Assembly (NCBI GenBank): GCA_002483135.1
Contig: DLHI01000002.1
Span: forward strand, 141,459 to 205,458
Reading direction: 5' to 3'
DNA: 64,000 bases
From: Hyphomonadaceae bacterium UBA7672
Lineage (GTDB): Bacteria; Pseudomonadota; Alphaproteobacteria; Caulobacterales; Hyphomonadaceae
Under the pieces are notes generated by a model. It saw nothing but the letters and a program-made list of their open reading frames with translations. It had not been told where the DNA came from and searched no databases. Every line of letters starts with the position of its first letter. The first letter of the stretch is position 1. The translations under genes were made by a program, and so were the position numbers. Shown in pieces: positions 42,626-51,105 of the stretch.

Positions 42626-42856
42626 CTAGAGCCAGGACCAGACGTCACAGGGATGCGGTACACCCCTGAGATCAGGGAGGTCGTCCCAGAGTCGGTGAAG
42701 CTCCTGCACAAGCGGGAAATTGCGGCCCAGGAAAAGTATTGAACTGGCGTCGTTCTTCGTGGTGCTTAGCTCTTCAATGCGGGCGCGCATCAGATTCAGC
42801 GCGGCCATCATGTACGCCAGCTGCTTGGAAGTCGGTGTTGCGTCGTCCTGGGTCAT
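42626..42856 (-). CDS. Hypothetical small protein upstream of the degenerate GGDEF-EAL gene
   Basis: A 76-residue protein (MTQDDATPTSKQLAYMMAALNLMRARIEELST, then NFPLVQELHRLWDDLPDLRGVPHPCDVWSWL). It has two predicted helices with a short loop. It precedes the degenerate GGDEF-EAL gene by 18 bases, in the same direction. GTG at 42865 is an alternative start. Family not recognised. Confidence 0.6.
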   Translation of the reverse strand: MTQDDATPTSKQLAYMMAALNLMRARIEELSTTKNDASSILFLGRNFPLVQELHRLWDDLPDLRGVPHPCDVWSWL

Positions 42857-43042
42857 GCCGTCCACGCTGTTGTGGCCGGCGCGACGGAAGCGGACCTCGC
42901 GATCCGCCTCCGCCTTCCCGCCAGCCTTTCGCTTCGAGCAGCTCCCACCCTGGGGCGGAGAGCCTGTCGGTCCAGTCCAGTTTGCCGGTGGAGAGATAGT
43001 TTGCTACTGGTATGATTACGAGGTTTCTGCTCGGAGGCGTGG

Positions 43043-43927
43043 ATGTCGCAGCACGTTCACCGGCACGCGGAAGGAAAGGGACCGCTCAGGCGTTCCGGGA
43101 TCGATCGTATCGGTGATCTCCCGTGGGGCGCGCACATCTGTCTGTTCTACGAAACACCTGACGATCTGCTGTTCGCGATGTGCAATTACTTCCGCGCTGG
43201 TCTCGAAGACGGCGAGGCTTGTCTGTGGGCGCTTTCTGATCCGGTTGATCTGGAAACCGGCCTAGCGGCGCTGCGCGACGCCATTCCCGATTTCGACTCG
43301 TATCTTGATTCCGGCGCGATCGAACTGGTCTCGGGCTATGAATGGTACTTGGCGGGCGACGAATTTGATCAGCAGCGGGTGACGAGCGGCTGGCGTGAAA
43401 AGCAGGCCGCGGCGCGCGCTCGGGGCTTCGAAGGTCTACGCGTCAGCGGCAACGCCTTCTGGATGGAAACCAGCGCCTGGAAGGACTTCTGCGCTTACGA
43501 GGCCGAACTTGACCAGTCGATTGCCGACGGACAAATGCTGGTCCTCTGCACTTACTCGCTACAGGCGAGCCGAGCGGTCGATATCCTTGACGTTGCGAGG
43601 ACCCACAACTTTTCCTTCGCTCGGCGAAAGGGCCGGTGGGAGTATCTGGAAACGCCAGAACTGGCGAATGCGCGGCGCCAGATCGAGCGGCTGAACGGAG
43701 CGATCGACGTTCTGTCAAAGAGCTTTCCGGGCGGCGAGAAATTGACGCCAAGTGAACGAATTGCGCTCGCGCAAATTGTGAGGGGAGACTCCAGCAAGGA
43801 GGCCGCTCGTCACCTGAACATTAGCCCGCGGACGGTCGAGTTCCACCGCGCGAACGTCATGCGCAAGCTGGGCGCCCGGAATGCCGCCGAACTTGTCCGC
43901 CGGGTGCTCGCAGACGATCGAACGTGA
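43043..43927 (+). CDS. MEDS-domain LuxR-type regulator
   Basis: A 294-residue transcription regulator. The N-terminal part is a MEDS (DcmR-type) sensor: the start of the domain reads LPWGAHICLFYETPDDLLFAMCNYFRAGLEDGE and it continues through LCTYSLQASRAVDILDVARTH. The C-terminal 65 residues are a LuxR helix-turn-helix (LTPSERIALAQIVRGDSSKEAARHLNISPRTVEFHRANVMRKLGAR). GGAGG stands just upstream of the ATG. MEDS proteins sense one-carbon or hydrocarbon-type signals in known cases, and some are linked to c-di-GMP circuits. The signal here is unknown. Confidence 0.85.
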   Translation: MSQHVHRHAEGKGPLRRSGIDRIGDLPWGAHICLFYETPDDLLFAMCNYFRAGLEDGEACLWALSDPVDLETGLAALRDAIPDFDSYLDSGAIELVSGYEWYLAGDEFDQQRVTSGWREKQAAARARGFEGLRVSGNAFWMETSAWKDFCAYEAELDQSIADGQMLVLCTYSLQASRAVDILDVARTHNFSFARRKGRWEYLETPELANARRQIERLNGAIDVLSKSFPGGEKLTPSERIALAQIVRGDSSKEAARHLNISPRTVEFHRANVMRKLGARNAAELVRRVLADDRT

Positions 43928-43928
43928 T

Positions 43929-45197
43929 CTATTGACGCTCATACGCCTGCGGCAGCGGCTCGCTGAGATCGAGATAGCGGTCTCGCAGCTTGGTCTGGCG
44001 GGATTCCATGGGCATTGACACACCCGCGATGTAGACCGCGTCAGGGCTGTTCATCAGCTCCAGCGGGTCGCCGTTCCAGATCACCACGTCGGCAATCGCG
44101 CCCTGGCGCAGGACGCCCAGATCGGGCTGGCCGTAGAGCGCTGCCGGCACGCTGCTGATCGCCTTGAAGGCGCCGTCCCAAGTCATGCCGTTGGCGACGG
44201 CATTCCCGGCGAGCTGCAGGAGGAAGCGTGTGTTGTGCGTCGCCTCATTAGGGTCTGCGATGGCTACGGTCACGCCGGCCCTTTGGAGGCGTCCGGCATT
44301 CTCAAGCGTCGCAGCCAGGACCTCGAAACGGTCGGGCAGGTTCTGCAGCGGGTTCACAATGACCGGCACCTCGGCGGCCGCGATCTGGTCGGCGACGCGC
44401 CAGCCTTCGGTCGCTCCAAGCAGAATGATCTTGATCTGCGGCTCGCGCTGGCGAAGCGTCAGCACCTGCAGAATGTCTGACGCTTTGTGCACCTCGATCA
44501 AGAGGGGGACACGGCCTGTAACAACCGGCCCAAAGGCCATTGCATCCTGTCGGACAAGCGCATCGCCTTCCTTGTGACCTGTAATATAGGAGCGCGGATA
44601 CGCCTTTGCGTCGTTGATGGCGCTCAGCAGCCATTGCCACGCCGCCGGTCGCGACCCACCCGCAGCTTCAGCGCCAGCTTCGCCGAGGCGTGCGATCATA
44701 ACGACGTCGCGTGCGAAGATGCTGTCGAAGCTGCCACTCATATCGACAAGCGCCCCGTAGCCGCCCAGCAGACCTTGTCCCGGCTCGCCAACGATCGCAG
44801 CGCGTGTGAACCCTTCGATGCGCGTGACAGCAATGGCAGTATCGTCCGGGTTGAAGCCATCCGCCGCACGAAGCGAGGCCTGGAACTCGCTGCCGGGCGC
44901 GCTGGTGTCGTTGGTCGGGTTCTCGGAGTCGAGCTCCGACAGGCCCACGCGCGAGAAGGCTGCGAACAGCCCAGGCGTGATCCATTTTCCTGTAGCCTCG
45001 ATCACCGTGGCTCCGGAGGGCGGCGCACCGGTTCCGACCGAGACGATCTTGCCATCACGCATGACGACTGTGCCGTTCTCGATCACGCCTTGTGCGGTGT
45101 TGGTGACGATCTTGCCGCCGGTGATCGCCACGGTCTGGGCGAAGGCAGCGGGCGCGAGCGCGAGGAGGCTGGCGACGAGGAGAAACGACCTGATCAT
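43929..45197 (-). CDS. Amidohydrolase-like protein lacking the HxH metal motif
   Basis: A 422-residue exported protein with a Sec signal (MIRSFLLVASLLALAPAAFAQ). It follows the amidohydrolase fold with the N-terminal beta sandwich (ITGGKIVTNTAQGVIENGTVVMRDGKIVSVG) and the C-terminal GVLRQGAIADVVIWNGDPLEL. At the position of the metal-binding HxH the sequence reads TPGLFAAFSRVG, so no His is available, and the rest of the metal site is not evident. The start (45197) overlaps the stop of the upstream amidohydrolase gene (ATGA), so they are likely partners. RBS AAGGAG is visible. Confidence 0.85.
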   Translation of the reverse strand: MIRSFLLVASLLALAPAAFAQTVAITGGKIVTNTAQGVIENGTVVMRDGKIVSVGTGAPPSGATVIEATGKWITPGLFAAFSRVGLSELDSENPTNDTSAPGSEFQASLRAADGFNPDDTAIAVTRIEGFTRAAIVGEPGQGLLGGYGALVDMSGSFDSIFARDVVMIARLGEAGAEAAGGSRPAAWQWLLSAINDAKAYPRSYITGHKEGDALVRQDAMAFGPVVTGRVPLLIEVHKASDILQVLTLRQREPQIKIILLGATEGWRVADQIAAAEVPVIVNPLQNLPDRFEVLAATLENAGRLQRAGVTVAIADPNEATHNTRFLLQLAGNAVANGMTWDGAFKAISSVPAALYGQPDLGVLRQGAIADVVIWNGDPLELMNSPDAVYIAGVSMPMESRQTKLRDRYLDLSEPLPQAYERQ

Positions 45198-46708
45198 TTC
45201 ACGTCTCCTTCGCCGGGCTGGCCGAGTTCGAAATCGACAACCGGCCGGCGCGATGGATCGCTTCGATCCCATGTGATGGCGCCATCGACGAACACCAGGT
45301 CGGCGCGGGTGTAGACGCTGAACGGGTCGCCGCTCCAGATCACGACGTCGGCGGCCTTGCCGGGTTCCAGCGTGCCAGTCTTGTCGAGGATGCCCAGCGC
45401 CTTGGCCGGGTTGCGTGACAGCCATGTCCACGCCACGGCTTTGGGAATGTTGATGCCGGCGCGCGCGCCGTCTCCCAGCGCCTTGGCCGCTTCCTGGTTC
45501 AAGCGCTGGATTCCGTTCGCATCGTCCGAGTGAACGATGGCGCATCCGCCAGCGGCGTTGTGCACCATTGGGATGTTCTCGCGAATGCCGTCATAGGCCT
45601 CCGCCTTGAAGCCCCACCAGTCAGCCCAAAGCGCGCCGCAGATGCCTTCCTTGGCGAGCAGGTCGGCGATCTTGTAGGCCTCGACGCCATGGTGAAAGGC
45701 GGAGACCTTGTAGCCGAACTCATGGCTGAGATCGATGATCTGGGCCATCTCGTCGGCGCGATAGCAGTGCTGCTGGACGAGGATCTCGCCATTGAGCACG
45801 CCCATCAGCGTGTCGAGTTCAAGATCGCGGTCGGGCGCATTGGGTGGATCGCCGGGACCTTTGTCATCGCCTGTCTTCTCTGCCGGTGATTTTGTCTTCT
45901 TCTCCCATGCATCGAAGTCGGCGTTGTACTTGTCCCACTTGCGCTTGTACTCGGTCGCGCGCTGCCAGGCGTCGCGATAGCCGGCGACATTGCCCATGCG
46001 AGAGAAGGGGGCGCCGCCCGGGAAGCGGCCGCCGCCATAGCCGTAGACGCGCTTGGGGTTTTCGCCGCACGCCATCTTCAGCGTGTAGGGCGCGCCGGGG
46101 AATTTCATATCCTGCGCCGTGCGGCCGGGCACGTTCTTGATGATCACGCCGCGACCGCCGAACAGGTTGGCCGAGCCAGGCAGGATCTGCATCGCCGTGA
46201 TGCCGCCGGCCATGGCGCGGGTGAAGCCCGGATCATGCGGCCAGATGGAATGCTCGACCCAGACTTCCGCGGTCACCGCGCCGGAGACTTCGTTGCCGTC
46301 CTGATGCGCTTCGAGGCCAGGGGAGGGATAGGCGCCAAGGTGAGAGTGGATGTCGATGATGCCCGGCGTCACGAACCGACCCGTGCCGTCGATTGTGCGG
46401 ATGCCTGCAGGCAAGATCATGGAGGCTTCGGAGCCGATGGCGGTGATCTTGCCGCCCTGGATCAACACTGCGCCGCCTTTGATTTCGCCGCCGAGGCCAT
46501 CATAGACGGTTGCGTTGCGGATCAACACGTCATCAGGCGGCAAGGGCTTGTAGGTCGAGGGATAAGGGTCAGGGTTGTAGGCAACACGCATGGGCAGCGG
46601 CTTTGCCGGATCGGACGCCTGTCCCGTGTCAGAAGTCGTCTCCGCAGGCGTTGTGGCGCATGCGCCCGCCAGCAGAGCCACGAGTGGGATCAGTTTCCAG
46701 ACCTGCAT
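45194..46708 (-). CDS. Amidohydrolase-family lipoprotein with HxH
   Basis: A 504-residue lipoprotein (MQVWKLIPLVALLAGAC) with the amidohydrolase fold: IRNATVYDGLGGEIKGGAVLIQGGKITAIG, then TPGIIDIHSHLG with the two His ligands, FHHGVEAY, SDDANGIQRLNQEA with a likely metal-binding Asp, and PGKAADVVIWSGDPFSVYTRADLVFVDG. Imidazolonepropionase-like members cut cyclic amides; the substrate here is unknown. An insertion with Lys-rich charges (about residues 270-310) is unusual. It is followed without gap by the HxH-less paralogue. Confidence 0.88.
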   Translation of the reverse strand: MQVWKLIPLVALLAGACATTPAETTSDTGQASDPAKPLPMRVAYNPDPYPSTYKPLPPDDVLIRNATVYDGLGGEIKGGAVLIQGGKITAIGSEASMILPAGIRTIDGTGRFVTPGIIDIHSHLGAYPSPGLEAHQDGNEVSGAVTAEVWVEHSIWPHDPGFTRAMAGGITAMQILPGSANLFGGRGVIIKNVPGRTAQDMKFPGAPYTLKMACGENPKRVYGYGGGRFPGGAPFSRMGNVAGYRDAWQRATEYKRKWDKYNADFDAWEKKTKSPAEKTGDDKGPGDPPNAPDRDLELDTLMGVLNGEILVQQHCYRADEMAQIIDLSHEFGYKVSAFHHGVEAYKIADLLAKEGICGALWADWWGFKAEAYDGIRENIPMVHNAAGGCAIVHSDDANGIQRLNQEAAKALGDGARAGINIPKAVAWTWLSRNPAKALGILDKTGTLEPGKAADVVIWSGDPFSVYTRADLVFVDGAITWDRSDPSRRPVVDFELGQPGEGDVK

Positions 46709-46762
46709 GCCGCGCCCCGAACTTATCGATTTTCGGTATGTCTGCATGCCAGATGGGAATCG

Positions 46763-47212
46763 TCAAACGCGCATCCCGCACGAGGCGAATGCCGCAAGAA
46801 CATGCTGTCCACAAATGCCAGCATGCAGATCACGTGCATTATCACAGCGCGACAGCCGGATGCTCGAAGATGTGTTGTTGCCGACGCCATCCGGCACAGG
46901 ACTGTCACTGTCGGCATCGTCGGTGTTGAGGACAAGCTCCGGGCCATCTCGCAGCTCGAACTTGCGTGCGATGATGATCGTGTCGTCGGAGCGGTCCGCC
47001 ACCGGGTCGCGCGAGTCGATCAGGAGCTTTGAATTCGGCAGGTACATCGTGCCGACCAGGTTACGCGCATCCTTGCTTGTAATCTGGTGGTACGTTGCGA
47101 AGGTCGTCGTACGGTCCTCGAAGAACAGCAATCCCGCCATATCGCCGGTTCTGGGGCGGACAGGGAAACGTGGCTCAGTTGGCCGAAGCGAATGGTCGGT
47201 GCCGAGCCGCAT
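46763..47212 (-). pseudogene. Fragment of a TadG-like pilus-assembly protein
   Basis: About 100 residues between 46880 and 47175 read as the C-terminal part of a TadG-type Tad-pilus protein: GLLFFEDRTTTFATYHQI, GTMYLPNSKLLIDSRDP, TIIIARKFELRDGPELVLNTD and VPDGVGNNTSS. The rest of the protein is missing, since the thioesterase gene begins directly upstream. The frame runs past the usual family end to TAA at 46763. I therefore read it as a relic, not a working gene. No other tad gene is in the window. The call rests on motif memory and could be confirmed by a search. Confidence 0.5.
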
Positions 47213-47233
47213 TCGTTCGGCGTCGTGTCGAAG

Positions 47234-47653
47234 TCAACGCGCCCCGATCGATGGCAAGCGCAGGTGGCTTTGCAGCAGGCAGACCGGCTTGTCCTCGTCG
47301 CCCTGCCATGCCTCGGCGTGGATGACGGCAACGCGACGGCCGAGGCGACGAATACGAGCGCGGGCGAAAGTATCTTCGCGCCGTGCGGGGCGGAGATATT
47401 CAACGCTGATGTCGATGGCGCGCGCCGGCGCGGAGGTTCCCGTTTCATGCGCCAGCTGGAGCAGGCAGGCGATTTCGAGGAAGGAGGCGACTGCCCCGCC
47501 ATGCAGCGCCGGCAGCATCACATTGCCGACCAGCTGGTCGCGGATCGGCAGGGTGGCAAGCACGCCGCGCGCATCCACCTCGGCACGCACATTCAGGAAG
47601 CGGCAGAAGGGCGAGCCGCCGATGATGGCGTCGAGATCAACTGTGCTGCTCAT
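47234..47653 (-). CDS. PaaI-family thioesterase (second of pair)
   Basis: Hydrolyses acyl-CoA or aryl-CoA thioesters. The 139-residue hotdog-fold protein has LPALHGGAVASFLEIACLL (the active region with the HGG motif), VEYLRPARRED and VIHAEAWQ. The start at 47653 overlaps the stop of the upstream paralogue by ATGA, so the two are made together and may form a hetero-oligomer. The gene ends just before the TadG-like fragment. Confidence 0.9.
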   Translation of the reverse strand: MSSTVDLDAIIGGSPFCRFLNVRAEVDARGVLATLPIRDQLVGNVMLPALHGGAVASFLEIACLLQLAHETGTSAPARAIDISVEYLRPARREDTFARARIRRLGRRVAVIHAEAWQGDEDKPVCLLQSHLRLPSIGAR

Positions 47654-48129
47654 TTCGCCTCCCTCCGGTTGAGGGTGAAGGCGGCCTGTGCGGCGGCGAC
47701 AGGATCGTCGGGCGACGAATCCCACACTTCGGCGCGCAGGAAGGCGATGGTACGTGTCGCGCGATAGACGTGGGCGGAACAGGTGACCGACGCGCGCGGC
47801 GCGGCGGGGCGCATGTGGTCGATGCGAAGGTCCAGCGTCGCCGGCGCCGCCTCGAAGCCAAGCCCCGCCATGATGGCGAGGCCGCAGGCATGGTCGATCA
47901 GCGCCGTGAGGACGCCCGGTGCGAGGATGTCGGTTCCGTCCTGTCCCACGAGATCGGCGCGCCAGGGCAGCAGAATAGTTCCGCGCCCGGGCGAGGACGA
48001 GACATACTTCATGCCGACGGCGACAGCGTACGGTGTGTATTCCACCATGCGCGAGGCGTAGGGATTGTCCGCCATGTCGGCGACGCCGTCGGTGCGAGTG
48101 TCGTCGTCTGGGGTAGTGTCGCCGGTCAT
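47650..48129 (-). CDS. PaaI-family thioesterase (first of pair)
   Basis: A 159-residue hotdog protein with a 30-residue extended N-terminus. It has LAPGVLTALIDHACGLAIMAGLG, the DHxxG-type active segment, LDLRIDHMRPAAP and FLRAEVWDSS. It is the first gene of the thioesterase pair and is separated from parE by 127 bases. The N-terminal start is uncertain, since ATGs also exist at internal Met residues (ADMADNPYASRM). Confidence 0.87.
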   Translation of the reverse strand: MTGDTTPDDDTRTDGVADMADNPYASRMVEYTPYAVAVGMKYVSSSPGRGTILLPWRADLVGQDGTDILAPGVLTALIDHACGLAIMAGLGFEAAPATLDLRIDHMRPAAPRASVTCSAHVYRATRTIAFLRAEVWDSSPDDPVAAAQAAFTLNRREAK

Positions 48130-48256
48130 CCGCCCGCGCTCCGGTTGTTGCTGGTAACCGGTTCACACACTTGGGCGCGCGCGCCAACAGTCAAATCGGC
48201 GCAGGCTGGGGCTTACGCTGAGACGGCAATGAAGATGACGCGGCGTCCGCATCTGG

Positions 48257-50248
48257 TCAGACGTCGAGCTCTTCAACAAACTTCGCGTTGTCTTGGATGA
48301 ATTTGAAGCGGAGTTCAGGCTTCTTGCCCATCAGGGTCTCGACGAGGTCTTCGACTGTCTTGATCGATTTCGGCAGCGAGACGCGGGCCATCGTGCGCGT
48401 CTTGTGGTTCATCGTGGTTTCCTTCAGCTGGGCCGGCATCATCTCGCCAAGACCCTTGAAGCGTCCGATCTCCGGCTTCTTGCCTTTGAACTCGGTGGCC
48501 AGCAGCTGATCCTTGTGGGCGTCGTCGCGCGCGTAGGCCGACTTGTTGCCGGCGCTGATGCGATAGAGCGGCGGCATGGCTAGATAGAGCCGGCCGGCCT
48601 CGATCAGCCCGGGTGTCTGACGGAAGAAGAAGGTGATCAGCAGTGATGCGATGTGGGCGCCGTCCACGTCGGCGTCGGTCATGATCACGATGCGCTCGTA
48701 GCGAAGGTCTTCCACGCGGAACCGGTGGCCGAGGCCGGTGCCGAGTGCGGTGGCGAGGTCCGAGAGTTCCTTGTTGCTCGACAGCTTGTCGTCGCCCGCG
48801 CTGGCGACGTTGAGGATCTTGCCGCGCAGGGGCAGCACGGCCTGTGTCGCGCGATCGCGTGCCTGCTTTGCTGAACCGCCGGCCGAGTCGCCTTCGACGA
48901 TGAAGAGTTCGGTGCCCTGCGCCGAGCTGTCGGAGCAGTCCGCCAGCTTGCCGGGCAGGCGCAGTTTGCGCGTGGCTGACTGGCGGGCGACTTCCTTGTC
49001 CTTCCGCTTGCGCATCCGGTCTTCGGCCTGGCCGATGGCCCACTCAAGCAGGCGGTTGGCGTTGGCGGTAGATGCGGTGAGCCAGTGATCGAACCGGTCG
49101 CGCATCGCATTTTCGGTGATGCGGAAGGCGTCCTGGGTAGAAAGCTTCTCCTTCGTCTGGCCGACGAACTCCGGGTTGCGGATGAAGACGGAGAGCAGCG
49201 CGCCAGCCGTGTCGAGCACATCGTCGGCGGTGATCAGGCTGGTCTTCTTGTTGCCAACCATCTCGCCGTAAGCGCGCAGGCCCTTGGTGAGGGCAGAGCG
49301 CATACCCGCTTCGTGCGTGCCGCCTTCGGGCGTCGGGATGGTGTTGCAATAGGTGCGCGAGAAGCCGTCGGCGTCGCTGCCGTATCCGTTGCCCGACCAC
49401 ACGACCGCCCACTCTACAGCGCCGCCGCCCTGGTTCTCGACACGACCCGTGAAAGCTTCCGGCAGGACGAGCTTCGCCTCCGTCGTCAGCTCCTTCATCA
49501 TGTCGGCAAGGCCATTGGGATAGGAGAGCACGGCCTCGGCCGGCGTGGTGTCGCCTTCCTTGATCAGGCTGGGATCGCAGCTCCAGCGGATCTCGGCGGC
49601 GCGGGAGAGATACGCCTTCGAGCGCGACATGGCGAACAGGCGGGCAGGCTTGAAATGCAGCTTGTCGCCGAAGATTTCCGGATCGGGATGGAAGCTGACC
49701 TGCGTGCCGCGGCGGTTGGGCGCTGCGCCGACGGGCGAAAGTTTCGATGTCGGTTTCCCGCGCGAATATGTCTGGCGATAGAGCTTGCGGTCGCGCGCGA
49801 CCTCCACCTCCATCTTGTCTGACAGGGCGTTCACGACCGACGCGCCGACGCCGTGCAGGCCGCCTGCGGTGGCGTAGGCCTTGTTCGAAAACTTGCCGCC
49901 CGAGTGCAGCATGGTGAAGATGACTTCGAGCGCGGACTTGTTCTTGAACTTCGGGTGCGCATCGATTGGCATGCCGCGACCATCGTCGCGCACGGTGACG
50001 AAACCGTCCTTGTCGAGTGTCACGTCGATGCGCGAGGCGTGGCCAGCCACGGCCTCGTCGATGGCGTTGTCCAGCACCTCGGCGAAAAGGTGGTGATAGG
50101 CGCGCTCGTCCGTGCCGCCGATATACATGCCCGGGCGCTTGCGCACCGGCTCAAGCCCCTCGAGGACCTCGATGTCCTTCGCGGTGTAGTCGGACGAAGA
50201 ATCCGACTTTTCGCCGCCGAACAGCTTTGCCTGGTTGTTCTTGGCCAT
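48257..50248 (-). CDS. parE: DNA topoisomerase IV subunit B (ParE)
   Basis: ATPase subunit of topoisomerase IV, which decatenates chromosomes. The 663-residue protein has the GHKL motifs EVLDNAIDEAVAGH, DDGRGMPID, GGLHGVGASVVNALS, and the Toprim motifs TELFIVEGDSAGGSAKQARDR and ILNVASAGDDK, plus DADVDGAHIASLL. The length and the DSDVDG-type variant fit ParE rather than GyrB. Its C-terminus ends in FKFIQDNAKFVEELDV. GGGAA precedes the ATG. Confidence 0.95.
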   Translation of the reverse strand: MAKNNQAKLFGGEKSDSSSDYTAKDIEVLEGLEPVRKRPGMYIGGTDERAYHHLFAEVLDNAIDEAVAGHASRIDVTLDKDGFVTVRDDGRGMPIDAHPKFKNKSALEVIFTMLHSGGKFSNKAYATAGGLHGVGASVVNALSDKMEVEVARDRKLYRQTYSRGKPTSKLSPVGAAPNRRGTQVSFHPDPEIFGDKLHFKPARLFAMSRSKAYLSRAAEIRWSCDPSLIKEGDTTPAEAVLSYPNGLADMMKELTTEAKLVLPEAFTGRVENQGGGAVEWAVVWSGNGYGSDADGFSRTYCNTIPTPEGGTHEAGMRSALTKGLRAYGEMVGNKKTSLITADDVLDTAGALLSVFIRNPEFVGQTKEKLSTQDAFRITENAMRDRFDHWLTASTANANRLLEWAIGQAEDRMRKRKDKEVARQSATRKLRLPGKLADCSDSSAQGTELFIVEGDSAGGSAKQARDRATQAVLPLRGKILNVASAGDDKLSSNKELSDLATALGTGLGHRFRVEDLRYERIVIMTDADVDGAHIASLLITFFFRQTPGLIEAGRLYLAMPPLYRISAGNKSAYARDDAHKDQLLATEFKGKKPEIGRFKGLGEMMPAQLKETTMNHKTRTMARVSLPKSIKTVEDLVETLMGKKPELRFKFIQDNAKFVEELDV

Positions 50249-50420
50249 GGGGGTTCCCGAACCGAATCAGCACCGGAAGGTTTGCGAGCCAGAGTGCTAG
50301 CCCGAAGCCCGTCCGATGGACAATTCCGGTGATTAAGAAACCCTTGTAATCATGGCCCGGCGCGGCATCAAAGCGCTTCGCGCAGCGGACGATCCACAGG
50401 GGATGGGGGCCAGATGGGCC

Positions 50421-51047
50421 CTAGAACAGCCCCAGGAACTTGTCGCGCGGCTTCAGCGCCTGACAGTTGCTGATCTGGCTTTCGTACCGGGCGGCCTGTG
50501 CGGCCACCTTGGCGGCGACATCCACCAGCCAGCCCTTGGCCTTCCATGTGCCGTTCAGATAGCCCGTCGCGCCCTCGTGATAGATCAGGTAGTGCGCGCG
50601 ATAGTCGTACTGGTCGACGCCCACCCGCTGGCCGTTGGTGTTGAAGTACCAGCCGATGAAGTCGGATGCGTCGCGGAAGCTGGTGCGCGTAGCGTTCCAC
50701 TTGCCGGTCTTCTGCTGATACATCTTCCAGGTGCCATCGAGGGCCTGCGAATAGCCCGTGGCGGACGAGATATAGTCGCCCTGCACAAGGCCGAACCACT
50801 GGCTCTCGCCGCGCGGCGGGCGGGCGTCAGCATCGAAGCTGCTTTCCTGGTTGATGATGGCGAGCTGGAAGCCCATGGGCGCGCCCCAGTTTCGGGCGGT
50901 CTCGCGCAGGGCGTCGTGCCAGTCGCGGTTCCGCTCCAGCAGCAGGCAGGCATCCGCGATCTCGCGGTTCGAGGGCGTCGGCGCAATGCTGGCGCAGGCG
51001 CCGACGGCGAGCGCGAGCAGCGGGGCAAGGAGGCGTTTCCAGACCAT
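50421..51047 (-). CDS. Transglycosylase SLT-like lipoprotein
   Basis: A 208-residue lipoprotein (MVWKRLLAPLLALAVGAC) with a lysozyme-like fold. It has AIINQESSFDADARP with the catalytic Glu, GLVQGDYISSATGYSQALDGTWKMYQ, FIGWYFNTNGQRVGVDQYDYRAHYLIYHEG and terminal Cys. It should cut peptidoglycan glycan strands at the outer membrane or inner membrane. It stands 58 bases after dacB on the same strand, which fits a cell-wall role. Confidence 0.85.
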   Translation of the reverse strand: MVWKRLLAPLLALAVGACASIAPTPSNREIADACLLLERNRDWHDALRETARNWGAPMGFQLAIINQESSFDADARPPRGESQWFGLVQGDYISSATGYSQALDGTWKMYQQKTGKWNATRTSFRDASDFIGWYFNTNGQRVGVDQYDYRAHYLIYHEGATGYLNGTWKAKGWLVDVAAKVAAQAARYESQISNCQALKPRDKFLGLF

Positions 51048-51105
51048 TCCCTAACCATAACAGGACATGGTTTCGGCTGGCTCGCGCCGAATGCAGCAGT
51101 TGCAG

